A stretch of DNA of 33,180 nt from an uncultured Clostridia bacterium (GCA_946566955.1 CAMNXD010000012.1:1-33180), one strand, 5' to 3'; counted from the first letter of the stretch, positions 16,359 to 25,173 are shown. Translations and numbers: made by a program. Notes: generated by a model from the sequence alone, not told the origin.

Positions 16359-18074
16359 TTGCCAGTATTATCGGATGAAGAAATACAAAATATGCCCTTA
16401 TATGAGTTTATAAGTTTACCTTCTGCAGTAGCTTTTTACTATTGGTATACACCGTCATTTCAAGAATTTATTGCTAAACGTCCTTATATTAAGCTAGGGA
16501 AAATACTTGTAAACCAAGTGGCCATACTATATACTACCGCTGAACACATGCAGGATATTTTTGTAGAACTCGGATACGACCTTCTAAGCGTTTACCCTGA
16601 AATTTATGGCATTACAGGTAGAGAATCGCTGGAGGCAGCGGGAATAATGAGAGTGCAAGAAAGACCATATCTCGATTTATCGGGTCAAGGAGTATCACTT
16701 ATTTTTATAGACACTGGAATAGATTACAAAAACCCTGTATTTCAGTATGAAGACGGCACAACTAAAATTCAGTATATTTGGGATCAAACTATACCGGGAG
16801 AATTTAATGAAGACGTAATCTTTGGGACGGTATTTACTAAAGATCAGATAAACGAGGCACTAAAAAGCGAAGACCCTTATAGTATTGTGCCCCACAAAGA
16901 CACCGTAGGACATGGAACATTCCTGGCTTCCGTTGCTGCGGGGCGTCCTTATGAAGACTTTATCGGTGCAGCACCTGATGCAAATATAATAGTAGTAAAG
17001 TTAAAAAGTGCAAGCAGCTACTACAGACGCGCATTTTTAGTTCCCGAAGAGCAGGAAGTAGCATACGAAGCTACAGATATTATGCTTGGTATTGCATTTG
17101 GAATAGCGCAAGCTTCAAAACTTGGAAATCCTGCAGTTGTGTGTTTGGGATTGGGCAGTAACTTCGGAGGACATAATGGTCAAAATAGACTCGAAAGCTA
17201 TATATCTTTTTTATCTTCCACAGTAGGAGTTTCCATATGCACAGCAGCAGGAAATGAAAGCAATGCTAGACATCACACCGAGGGTATTATTGCTGAAACT
17301 GATGAAGTTTCAAATGTAGAAATAAGAGTTGGAGAAAAGGCAAAATCTTTAAGCGTATACATCTGGTACGACGGATGGGACAAAATTTCTTTTTCACTCA
17401 AATCCCCAACAGGTGAAATTATAAATAGGATTCCATTTTTTGTTGGAACCTACTATGAAAAAAAACTAATCTTCGAAAAATCACTAGTGAAAATACTATA
17501 CCATCAAGATGGGAATAGATTTGCAATGATACAAATAGAAGATATCGTCCCGGGAATTTGGGAAATTAAACTCCATGGAGACGTCGTAATTAGTGGAAAA
17601 TATCATGCTTGGCTTCCTATGAGTGGGTTTATAAGCCCGGATATAGAATTTGTTTCCCCTACTCCGAATTATACTGTAGTTATACCCTCTACAGCACTTG
17701 GCGCAACAGCTGTTGGGGCATATAACGAAACTGAAAACAGCTTATACATAAATAGCTCCTGGGGACCTACTCTCACATCAAAAATGGCTCCAGACTTTGT
17801 TGCTCCCGGAGTTGGAGTTACCGGATATTATACCTTTGGAGCAGGAACTTTAACCGGAACCAGTGCATCGGCGGCGATAACTGCCGGCGCAGCAGCACTT
17901 TTTATGCAGTGGGCAATAGTGCAAGGTAATGGCCCTTCCACAACGGGCAATCGTTTAAGATCAATCTTTATACGAGGATGCTCTCGCGAAAGCCGCAGAG
18001 AATATCCGAATCCGCAGTGGGGATTCGGAACTTTAAACCTTATTAGTTCGTTTAACTTTCTAAGAGAGTACTAA
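16359..18074 (+). CDS. Csp-type subtilisin-like serine protease (S8), second of a pair
   Basis: Paralogue of the preceding gene with the same layout: prodomain, S8 core, large insertion between the Asn and Ser motifs. I start at a TTG (16359) because AGAGG lies seven bases before it; the frame also opens at a GTG at 16338 without a ribosome site. On the 571-aa numbering the triad is Asp118 (IDTGID), His185 (VGHGT) and Ser502, with Asn299 (AAGNES). The serine motif is GTSASAA rather than GTSMAAP, so the proline normally four residues after the serine is missing. Unlike the CspC pseudoprotease of C. difficile, it retains a full triad. It ends tail-to-tail with pgeF, overlapping by four bases. 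Confidence 0.83.
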   Translation: MPVLSDEEIQNMPLYEFISLPSAVAFYYWYTPSFQEFIAKRPYIKLGKILVNQVAILYTTAEHMQDIFVELGYDLLSVYPEIYGITGRESLEAAGIMRVQERPYLDLSGQGVSLIFIDTGIDYKNPVFQYEDGTTKIQYIWDQTIPGEFNEDVIFGTVFTKDQINEALKSEDPYSIVPHKDTVGHGTFLASVAAGRPYEDFIGAAPDANIIVVKLKSASSYYRRAFLVPEEQEVAYEATDIMLGIAFGIAQASKLGNPAVVCLGLGSNFGGHNGQNRLESYISFLSSTVGVSICTAAGNESNARHHTEGIIAETDEVSNVEIRVGEKAKSLSVYIWYDGWDKISFSLKSPTGEIINRIPFFVGTYYEKKLIFEKSLVKILYHQDGNRFAMIQIEDIVPGIWEIKLHGDVVISGKYHAWLPMSGFISPDIEFVSPTPNYTVVIPSTALGATAVGAYNETENSLYINSSWGPTLTSKMAPDFVAPGVGVTGYYTFGAGTLTGTSASAAITAGAAALFMQWAIVQGNGPSTTGNRLRSIFIRGCSRESRREYPNPQWGFGTLNLISSFNFLREY

Positions 18075-18901
18075 TTCAAAATATATATAAAAGAACCATT
18101 AGTACCTCTTTTTCCATTTGTAGCTCGGTGAGAAAAAAGTAAGTCCTTTGAGCACATTGTGCAAACATCTGATTTAAATATGTTTTCTTCATTTAATCCA
18201 AATTCTAAGAGAAGGTTTTTGTTCACCTCTTTGAGGTCTATTTTCAGCTTTTTTTCTTTATCTGAAAAGGGAATATAAGTTTCAGGGATTTTAAGAGCTT
18301 TAAATTCTTCTAGTACGGACTGCGAAACTTCAAAGCAACAGCTTCCGATACATGGGCCTAGTCCACAAATAATATTATTTTTACTTGAGCCGTAAACGCT
18401 TACGAATTTTTCGGCTAATTTACAAGCTATCTTTTTGACCGTACCTCGCCAACCAGCGTGAGCCAAGCCAACTATTCTTTTTTTAGGGTCCATCATGTAA
18501 ACAGCAAGACAGTCCGCATGATACGTTGCAAGCACAACCCCAGGCTCGTTTGTAATTAAGGCATCTGTATTTTCAAAACAAGTAAAGCCAGTGCTAGATA
18601 AATTTAAGTCTTTCTTACTTACACAAGCAACAGTATTTCCATGAACTTGGCCGGCAGCTGCTATCATGTTCTTTTTAATTCCCAAAGAGCTGCAAAAAAT
18701 ATCGTAATTTTGATCCACTAGTTCGCGCTCGTCGCCGCAGCTAAAACTAAGATTCAATGATTTAAAAATTCCTTTGCTCACTCCCCCTAAGCGCGAGGAA
18801 TAAGCATGTTTTATAAACTCATATTTTTCTAACTCTTTAAATGTTAGATATGCCAGCGAATCTTTAAAATTAATGTTCATGGTGCTACTTTTAAATACCA
18901 C
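18071..18901 (-). CDS. pgeF: PgeF/YfiH family purine nucleoside phosphorylase (laccase-domain protein)
   Basis: A 276-aa member of the DUF152 family, once called polyphenol oxidases and now known to act as purine nucleoside phosphorylases / adenosine deaminases; the E. coli member also edits peptidoglycan precursors. The zinc site is visible as GQVHGN (His87), YHADC (His128, Cys131) and AHAGWRG (His148), followed by GPCIGSCCFEV. The likely start is the GTG at 18901 with AGGTGA just upstream; an ATG eight codons in is the alternative. It lies 22 bp after tspO and is probably cotranscribed with it. Confidence 0.87.
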   Translation of the reverse strand: MVFKSSTMNINFKDSLAYLTFKELEKYEFIKHAYSSRLGGVSKGIFKSLNLSFSCGDERELVDQNYDIFCSSLGIKKNMIAAAGQVHGNTVACVSKKDLNLSSTGFTCFENTDALITNEPGVVLATYHADCLAVYMMDPKKRIVGLAHAGWRGTVKKIACKLAEKFVSVYGSSKNNIICGLGPCIGSCCFEVSQSVLEEFKALKIPETYIPFSDKEKKLKIDLKEVNKNLLLEFGLNEENIFKSDVCTMCSKDLLFSHRATNGKRGTNGSFIYILN

Positions 18902-18923
18902 TAAATCACCTACTGCTTCTGGC

Positions 18924-19388
18924 TTACCTATTTAGCAAAAAGACATTTAGATTTAAGTATGCCGCAAAAGTAAGCCATAAAATATAAGGAATTTGCAGAT
19001 ATGCAGCCCAAGACTTAATTTTGTAAAACAAAGTAATCATCCACAAAACCAAAAGCCAAAGAACTACTAAACACACAAACGCCGCTGAAAACATTCTACC
19101 ATTAAAAAAGAGAAGTGGCCATATAAAATTTACAACTAATTGAAATGCATAAACCGAAAGTGCTGCAGAGCGTAATTTAGAGGAAGACTCATAAATCATA
19201 TATGCCGATATACCCATAAGAGTGTAAAGAATAGTCCAAACTATAGGAAAAACCGTTGACGGCGGAGCAAAGGGTGGTAGATTTATAAATTTATATACTT
19301 GCATTGAGTCTTTAGTGGCTAAAGATGCTAAACCACCCACCCCCAAACTAACTAGTAAACTTAAAATTAAGGATTTTAATTTTATCAT
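18924..19388 (-). CDS. tspO: TspO/MBR family membrane protein
   Basis: A 154-aa protein with five hydrophobic segments, the size and topology of the TspO (translocator / peripheral benzodiazepine receptor) family, which binds porphyrins and sterol-like ligands. Family signatures are present in order: PPFAPPSTVFPIVWTILY, NFIWPLLFF, and PYILWLTFAAYLNLNVFLLN. An AGGAGG site lies eight bases before the ATG. It precedes pgeF in a two-gene unit. A TATAAT sequence lies just upstream, but no good -35 was seen. Its physiological role in Clostridia is not established. Confidence 0.92.
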   Translation of the reverse strand: MIKLKSLILSLLVSLGVGGLASLATKDSMQVYKFINLPPFAPPSTVFPIVWTILYTLMGISAYMIYESSSKLRSAALSVYAFQLVVNFIWPLLFFNGRMFSAAFVCLVVLWLLVLWMITLFYKIKSWAAYLQIPYILWLTFAAYLNLNVFLLNR

Positions 19389-19464
19389 TTTTAATTCCTC
19401 CTATCTGTACACTTATAATTATATGTGTTATTCTTCATTTTATTAGGTACAGACTTGGTAGAAA

Positions 19465-21501
19465 TTAAAGTAAATAGCCATAATAAGCAAAGTCTTCCTT
19501 AGAAACCATTTTCCCTTGTTTTTTTATCTCATATTCTAGGGCTTTAACTATGTGTTTCATAGTAATTTTGCCATCTTCAGCCGCACCCATGAAAGCCGAC
19601 GTTAAAGCAACATTTTTGATGCTTCCGCCAGATATTTCAAACTGTTTTGATAAAAACTCAAAATTTACGTCTTTAGCAAGGGGCATAGCTTTTGGATACA
19701 TCTTTTCCCATATTTCTTTTCGAGCTTTGGCATCTGGAAATGCAAAGTGTACAACATAATTTATTCTTCTAAAAAAAGCTTTGTCTATGTTTTCAAGGAA
19801 ATTTGTGGTCATAATGGTGATGCCACTAAACTCTTCCATTTTTTGGAGTAAATAGGAAGTTTCTAAATTTGCATTTCTATCATGAGAATCTTTAACCTCC
19901 GTACGTTTAGAAAAAAGAGCGTCCATTTCATCAAATAGTAAAATTACATTGCTTTTCCTAGCTTCTTCAAATACTTCATTTAAATTTTTCTCAGATTCTC
20001 CTATATATTTAGAAATAATTCTAGATAAATCCACTTTGTAAATATCTAAATCGAGCTCGTTTGCAACAACTTGAGCAGCCATAGTCTTACCCGTACCTGA
20101 AGAGCCAGCAAATAGCATGCTGAGTCCCTTGCCGTAGAGAACTCGGTCTTTCATTTTCCACTTATCATATACTATATGCCTTAGCTTTATTTGATTGCAC
20201 GCACGCATTATTATCTCTTTTTCCTTAGGGCTGAGAACTAATTCATCCCAAGTGTGCTTCTTTCTAATTAACCAAGCTTTTTGAGAAAGTTTTATAGAAG
20301 CTTGACTCCTTGCAGCATATGAAATAGAAGCACTATCTACTAAGCTGTTTTTTTCTAAAATATTATAATTAGCCACTTTACTTACAGTTTGCTTTATCTG
20401 AAAAGGAGTGAAGCTAAATTTATTTACAAACTCGGAAATTTTAAGGTTTTTATCAAGTGGAAGACTTTCAAGAGCATTGCTCCAGAGTTTTATGCTTTCT
20501 TCGCTACTTAGTTCCGGCAAGCGAATATTTATTTGTTTTAAATTAGATACATCACAGTTATAATTTATACTCTTTTCAAGCAGTACAAAAACTACACTCG
20601 AAAATCTGTTAGCTATATCGAGTGCAAAATTTAATCGTGATGAATATTCGCAGTCATCTAAATTGCTTTTACTGCTATAAAAACAAATGTAAGCTTTTAA
20701 GAAGAAAGCTTCCCGGCATCCAATTAAGATATTATTTTCAAATTCTTCTTTTTTAAGCCGCGATAAATCAATATAAACTATCGCTTTTTCCTTTAGTGCA
20801 CATACTCGCTTGACGATAGTTCTTTTACCTATACCCTCATCACCTTCAATAAAAATATGGTGAAGATTAAAGTCCTCTGAGCTTTCTATAAAGTCTCGAA
20901 GCTTAAGTGCTATATCTTCTCGAATAAGCAAAGGCTTTTTTTCGCTTTTCGTAGGGACGCGTGAACTTAGTCCGGGAATTTTAATGTCATTTTCTGCATT
21001 ACTCATTATATTTTCATATAGACGAACATCTATTTCAGGTCTACTATTTATAAAACAAAGAGAATTCATTTTTTCTACAAACTGAGAAAGTATATTATAA
21101 TACCCTTTAATTTCTGAAATATCTTCCACGAAGAAATAAAGCTTGAAAATAGCATTGTAAGTTAGCACGCTTTCAGATTCAATTTTAAGAATTAATTCTC
21201 TGTATTTCTTATCCGCGTAAAACATCATCGTAATAATCAAAGCAAACCATTCTATATCATTTAGACTATAATTATGCCGTACATATCTAGCACAAAAAAA
21301 TTTTTCTTTACTGCTTAGATTCAATTTAAACTTGAGCTCAGTTTGTTTAAGATGAAGACTTGAAAGCATTTTCTTTCGGCAAATTTTAAAGCTTGATTCC
21401 TTTTTACATTCTAAATAATTTTGAATCCAATTAGTTTTTTGCTTAAACTCTTTTAGCATATATTCTGAGTTATCACTGAATTTTTCTATAGCTTCTTCCA
21501 A
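19465..21501 (-). CDS. Two-module AAA+ ATPase of contractile injection system type
   Basis: A 678-aa soluble protein. The N-terminal 180 residues match nothing I know. A first P-loop-like module has GDEGIGKRT (220-228), where Arg replaces the magnesium-binding Ser/Thr, so it is probably inactive. The second module is a full AAA+ domain of the FtsH/Cdc48 type: Walker A GSSGTGKT (466-473), Walker B ILLFDEMDALF (520-530), sensor 1 MTTN, and an FRRI arginine-finger region. An AAA+ ATPase of this general type is a hallmark of extracellular contractile injection loci (Pvc15/Afp15), and here it follows DUF4280 and DUF4255 genes. The start is a TTG seven bases after GGGGAG. That it is an injection-system assembly ATPase is inferred from context. 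Confidence 0.75.
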   Translation of the reverse strand: MEEAIEKFSDNSEYMLKEFKQKTNWIQNYLECKKESSFKICRKKMLSSLHLKQTELKFKLNLSSKEKFFCARYVRHNYSLNDIEWFALIITMMFYADKKYRELILKIESESVLTYNAIFKLYFFVEDISEIKGYYNILSQFVEKMNSLCFINSRPEIDVRLYENIMSNAENDIKIPGLSSRVPTKSEKKPLLIREDIALKLRDFIESSEDFNLHHIFIEGDEGIGKRTIVKRVCALKEKAIVYIDLSRLKKEEFENNILIGCREAFFLKAYICFYSSKSNLDDCEYSSRLNFALDIANRFSSVVFVLLEKSINYNCDVSNLKQINIRLPELSSEESIKLWSNALESLPLDKNLKISEFVNKFSFTPFQIKQTVSKVANYNILEKNSLVDSASISYAARSQASIKLSQKAWLIRKKHTWDELVLSPKEKEIIMRACNQIKLRHIVYDKWKMKDRVLYGKGLSMLFAGSSGTGKTMAAQVVANELDLDIYKVDLSRIISKYIGESEKNLNEVFEEARKSNVILLFDEMDALFSKRTEVKDSHDRNANLETSYLLQKMEEFSGITIMTTNFLENIDKAFFRRINYVVHFAFPDAKARKEIWEKMYPKAMPLAKDVNFEFLSKQFEISGGSIKNVALTSAFMGAAEDGKITMKHIVKALEYEIKKQGKMVSKEDFAYYGYLL

Positions 21502-21539
21502 AATAGCTCTCCCCTTCTACAAGTACTTTTTAAATTTTC

Positions 21540-21929
21540 TCAGGGGACTGCAATGGTTGTTGAACCGGGATTAGTTATAGAAATCATTCCACCCCAGTTG
21601 CACATAACAGTTGAAGAATTATTAAGTGCGGGCTTTCCTTTAATCATCACCGTCGGACATCCTGGAGTCCAAGGCGCAGTAGTAACTGGAGTACAGGGCA
21701 TAGGCGTTAGAACTCCAAGAGCCGCTGCAGTTGCAGATGCAACTTGCGGATTAGACATAGACATACACATTGCAAATGGCATGATATTTACCATTGGTTT
21801 ATTGTCCATAATAGTTGCGATTGGATTACTTTGGCCCATCGCCATACTTTCAGGCAAAACTATAAGTGAAGATGGAGCGGTCCCCATAGAACACATACAT
21901 TGAGCAGTATTTACAACTAAGACTCCCAT
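21540..21929 (-). CDS. DUF4280 PAAR-like protein
   Basis: A 129-aa Gly/Pro/Met-rich protein of the DUF4280 family, PAAR-like proteins that form the sharp tip on the spike of contractile injection systems or link effectors to it. The N-terminus MGVLVVNTAQCMCSMG and repeated short beta-type units (MPCTPVTTAPWTPGCP, then KGKPALNNSSTVMCNWGG) fit the family, as does the size. Six cysteines are present. It has a strong GGAGG site and lies between the 255-aa gene and the ATPase gene with short gaps on each side, so it is probably in one operon with them. Confidence 0.8.
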   Translation of the reverse strand: MGVLVVNTAQCMCSMGTAPSSLIVLPESMAMGQSNPIATIMDNKPMVNIMPFAMCMSMSNPQVASATAAALGVLTPMPCTPVTTAPWTPGCPTVMIKGKPALNNSSTVMCNWGGMISITNPGSTTIAVP

Positions 21930-21961
21930 AACTTACCTCCAAGATTTTTATCTTCCCGATT

Positions 21962-22729
21962 CTATTTAAATTTTACATCAGCATAAAAAACTTCACCTGA
22001 TTGCTGTTTACCCGCTACGTTAAAGCTTACTTTTCCCGTAATATCTTCAGCGCGGCACTCAAAATTTATTACATCATCCTTCATAAACTGAGTCATAAGG
22101 GGCATTATAGCTCTTCCCTTTTCATCAGTACGCAGCTCCCATACTGCAAAAAATTTCCCTTCGGGCTCTATTTGTTCACTCACTAAATCCTTGAGTATAT
22201 AACATTTTTTTTCATTATCATAGCTCCAAAAGAAGAGCTTATAACTTTTCCCCTCGACTTCGTATATATACTTTTGACCTAAAAGACTTGGAACCATTTC
22301 GAGATTCGTTTTTAGCTCATCACTTCCAGTTTTAATAGGTTCGAGCATTTTTAAAAATTCAAGTTCATTTGTAAGCTTTAACATTATAGGCAAGCCGCTC
22401 AGTGCTTTTTTATTTTTAGTGCACGTAAGTTCAAATCTGGTTAAGTTCATTATATTTTGGTTATCCGGGGTGTAAGAAAGGTCATGGATTATTTCTTTTG
22501 TCTCGTTTTCCTTAAGCTCTACCGAAAAGTTTAAGCTACTATAGCCCTTGCATACTATACTTATTTCATACTTGCCAGGATATAAATTGGAAAACACATA
22601 ATGTCCACTTGCTTTGCGGGTATACGGATTTTGCTTACCATTACATAAAATTACTGCACTTGTTATTGGATACTTTGAGTATACGTCTTTTAGAAGAAAT
22701 ACTAAAGATGCTCTATATATAACTCTCAT
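21962..22729 (-). CDS. Injection-cluster protein with N-terminal Ig-like/carboxypeptidase-regulatory-like domain, 255 aa
   Basis: Not recognised as a named family. Residues about 1-75 look like a transthyretin/carboxypeptidase-regulatory-like beta sandwich (SAVILCNGKQNPYTRKASGH, then FSNLYPGKYEISIVCKGY). The rest is mainly beta-predicted with no signal peptide or membrane segment. It sits 21 bp after the DUF4255 gene and 32 bp before the DUF4280 gene on the same strand. Similar Ig-like proteins occur in injection-system loci as possible fibre, adapter or effector-associated parts; any such role here is a guess from neighbours. Confidence 0.6.
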   Translation of the reverse strand: MRVIYRASLVFLLKDVYSKYPITSAVILCNGKQNPYTRKASGHYVFSNLYPGKYEISIVCKGYSSLNFSVELKENETKEIIHDLSYTPDNQNIMNLTRFELTCTKNKKALSGLPIMLKLTNELEFLKMLEPIKTGSDELKTNLEMVPSLLGQKYIYEVEGKSYKLFFWSYDNEKKCYILKDLVSEQIEPEGKFFAVWELRTDEKGRAIMPLMTQFMKDDVINFECRAEDITGKVSFNVAGKQQSGEVFYADVKFK

Positions 22730-22750
22730 TTTTTCGCCCCTTAACTCTTT

Positions 22751-23767
22751 TTACTCATCGGAAGATTCAAAGTTTATGTCATCTGACCCAGCTTCGTCTT
22801 CAGTTTCTGAATTTTCTTCAAATTCTTCTTCATTCTCATCCACTAGTGCCTCTTCGGACGAACCTGATTCTGCTGATGCCTCTTCTGCGTCTTCGCTTTC
22901 TAACTCTTCTTCATCTTCTGAGCTTTCGTCACCTGATTCCTCGCTCTCTAAATTATCCTCCGAGTCTTCACTATCAATTTCTTCGCCTTCTAAGTCATCT
23001 TCTGAGTCTTCGCCGTCTGTTTCTTCATCATTCTCCATGCTATCTTCAGACTCTTCATCACTGTTTTCATCTTCCATATCCTCATTATCTTCATTTTCTT
23101 CTTCGTCTTCATCTTCATCTGGACGCTGGGTATATTCGTCATCTATGTCTTCTTCTTTAATACGAGTTGCAAACTCTAGGACTTTTTTAGGTTCATATTG
23201 CTGACTTCCAAGATGAATAGTTTCAACTCTTTTCTTGGGTTTATGAATATTTTCGGAATCTATGGCTACAGGTCCTACAATGTAGAAAACAGATAATTTA
23301 TAAGATTCTCCAAACATCGTCCAAACTTTAACCTTTTCTTCCATATTTATAGGCAACATACTTATAGGAACGTTTTCAACAGGCATACCAGCATTATTTG
23401 GCATGTATCTTGGAGGAATATTAGGGTTATCTTTAAAAACTTGTATTATTTTACCTATAATTTTAGCTTCGTCGAGCGCTTTGGCCTCTGGCTCTGCCTT
23501 ACTGCATACCGAAATTACATAGTAAAGTTCAATCATCGCAGGAGGATCTTGTATACTTCCATCTGGTAAAGTTGCTTTTTCAGCCCCTCTACCGCTTGTG
23601 TCCTCTTTTATATCGTACGGATGAACACCGACTATATATCCTCCTCTCTCCTTCGGATCACATATTCCTATGCTTTCCGATTTGTCTACTGCGTCGGGTA
23701 CGAGCTTATCGCGAAGCAAGGAAATTATACCTTTGCCAATATCTGATATTATTGTGTATTTAGCCAT
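22751..23767 (-). CDS. DUF4255 (Pvc16-like) protein with a long acidic C-terminal tail
   Basis: A 338-aa protein. About the first 180 residues match the DUF4255/Pvc16_N family, the tail-terminator or cap-type component of phage-tail-like injection systems (start MAKYTIISDIGKGIISLLRD; later IELYYVISVCSKAEPEAKAL and YKLSVFYIVGPVAID). After residue about 205 comes a run of roughly 130 residues made almost wholly of Glu, Asp and Ser with few other residues, with no cysteine and hardly any basic residue. I start at the ATG at 23767, nine bases after GAGGAG, rather than at in-frame TTGs before it. It is the first of the four injection-type genes. The acidic tail is unusual for the family. Confidence 0.78.
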   Translation of the reverse strand: MAKYTIISDIGKGIISLLRDKLVPDAVDKSESIGICDPKERGGYIVGVHPYDIKEDTSGRGAEKATLPDGSIQDPPAMIELYYVISVCSKAEPEAKALDEAKIIGKIIQVFKDNPNIPPRYMPNNAGMPVENVPISMLPINMEEKVKVWTMFGESYKLSVFYIVGPVAIDSENIHKPKKRVETIHLGSQQYEPKKVLEFATRIKEEDIDDEYTQRPDEDEDEEENEDNEDMEDENSDEESEDSMENDEETDGEDSEDDLEGEEIDSEDSEDNLESEESGDESSEDEEELESEDAEEASAESGSSEEALVDENEEEFEENSETEDEAGSDDINFESSDE

Positions 23768-23835
23768 CAACAACAACTCCTCAAAATATCCATAGCTATA
23801 CTGGTTTTTAAAAGAAAAATAATTATAAATTAAGT

Positions 23836-25023
23836 TTAACCTCTACTGAGCTGATTCGGAACAGCAGGATTTTCTAGCTGAACTAAATTATTATAAAGGA
23901 CGATAAAATCATGATCTGGAACTTGCTTGTAGGAAATATCATAGGCCTGAGCAAAAAATTCCACCGACATATAAACAGTATCCTCAAAGGAAAGTATAGG
24001 CACAGGCATGTTAAAAGGTTTATCATTTAGATAAGCTATATTTTTACCACTAACTATCTCTAAAGTTTTCTCTGGAGAAGTTATGACCATAGTTGCGTTA
24101 TTATACATATAATCAATTTTGGCATCGATATACTGATATAAATCGTCAAGTGCCATTAAAACATGTCCATCGTACATTAAAGGAGGATAGTTCATATTAA
24201 AATGGCCGTCTAAAAACACTATTTGCTCTGGCAGTACACTGGATGCTTTGCGTCCAACCTGCAAAAACCTTTCTGTTCCTGAAGTCAAGTTATCGTATGA
24301 CGGGGTATCATAATTTTGCTTTTGATAAGATTCAAGTATAGTTACGGCTACTCCTAGGGTGTCTTTAGCAAGTTCGAGTCTTTCGCCCTCTAAAACCTCA
24401 TCTTCTAAAATTTTACTAAGAACTATTATATCCAGCAAACTTCTCTGCTGTACGTTAAGCGATCCCACATCCTTTAAATCAAAAAGACCTTCAATTTCTG
24501 CGAGAGTTTCAGTCATGTTTTTAAGATCATCATTGCTAAGAGATTGTAGCACAAGCAAAGCTTCATCAGAAAGAGCTCCATTTAAATCTTGAGGTATTGT
24601 GTCAACGGATAATATTTTAGAAACTTGTTTGTCAAGAGCGTCTATGTCTGAGTTTTTCTTTTTCATAGCTTTTATTAAGCTGTTTACGCTATCGAGCTGT
24701 TTTTGAAGTTCATAGGAAGTCTTCATATTGCTTGCATAATCTTGAAGAGCGGTATTCCCAGAAAGCTGAGCTCTTTGAATTATCTCGTCTAACTTTTCTG
24801 TTATATTATCAATACTACCCGTTATTTTTAAATCTTGAATTATTTTATCAACTTCTTCGCTGGTAAGCTGATTTTCTGTAGTGTTATTAGTTTCTACAGT
24901 AGTATCATTTAAAGTACTTTCTACGGCACTAACAGCTAGTGTATAAACTGCAGCGACTGCAAAAACTAAAACAAGCATCAAAGAAAGTAAACTTTTTCCA
25001 GACTTATTTAAAATTCTATTCAT
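23836..25023 (-). CDS. Membrane-anchored stalk-domain (copper amine oxidase N-terminal-like) protein
   Basis: A 395-aa protein with an N-terminal signal anchor (about residues 12-33), a helical, probably coiled-coil region (about 45-270), and a C-terminal copper amine oxidase N-terminal-like stalk domain (from about PLMYDGHVLMALDDLYQYID through TLEIVSGKNIAYLNDKPF to the end). Such domains are common in surface proteins of Clostridia and are not enzymes by themselves. It is exported and probably cell-surface exposed. It lies 68 bp upstream of the DUF4255 gene on the same strand and may be transcribed with the injection-type genes, so it could be a surface partner of them; this is inference. 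Confidence 0.7.
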   Translation of the reverse strand: MNRILNKSGKSLLSLMLVLVFAVAAVYTLAVSAVESTLNDTTVETNNTTENQLTSEEVDKIIQDLKITGSIDNITEKLDEIIQRAQLSGNTALQDYASNMKTSYELQKQLDSVNSLIKAMKKKNSDIDALDKQVSKILSVDTIPQDLNGALSDEALLVLQSLSNDDLKNMTETLAEIEGLFDLKDVGSLNVQQRSLLDIIVLSKILEDEVLEGERLELAKDTLGVAVTILESYQKQNYDTPSYDNLTSGTERFLQVGRKASSVLPEQIVFLDGHFNMNYPPLMYDGHVLMALDDLYQYIDAKIDYMYNNATMVITSPEKTLEIVSGKNIAYLNDKPFNMPVPILSFEDTVYMSVEFFAQAYDISYKQVPDHDFIVLYNNLVQLENPAVPNQLSRG

Positions 25024-25173
25024 GTATCCTTTGACCTCCCCAATTATTTTAATATTAATCTATATTTTATCATAAACACCTTTCTATTTTGTATAAAACC
25101 TTGTAAATAGCTAAAAATTTAAGTCTCTTTTACTAATCCATAATGCAGCGAGCTTAAATTTAGATTTTTATAA

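Noticed and set aside
16359-18074. Second subtilase as a CspC-like dead protease
   Set aside because: Asp, His, Asn and Ser motifs are all present; only the flanking Met-Ala-Ala-Pro residues differ.
21553-21903. Plus-strand frame of 116 codons with hydrophobic stretches
   Set aside because: Lies wholly within the DUF4280 gene on the other strand, which has a clear family match and a strong ribosome site.
22614-23204. Long plus-strand serine-rich open frame
   Set aside because: It is the antisense shadow of the acidic tail of the DUF4255 gene: GAN codons read backward give Ser, Leu and Phe codons. It has no ribosome site of its own.
19465-23767. Type VI secretion system or intact prophage
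   Set aside because: No VgrG, TssB/C, Hcp, terminase, portal or capsid genes are present; only accessory-type injection genes are seen.
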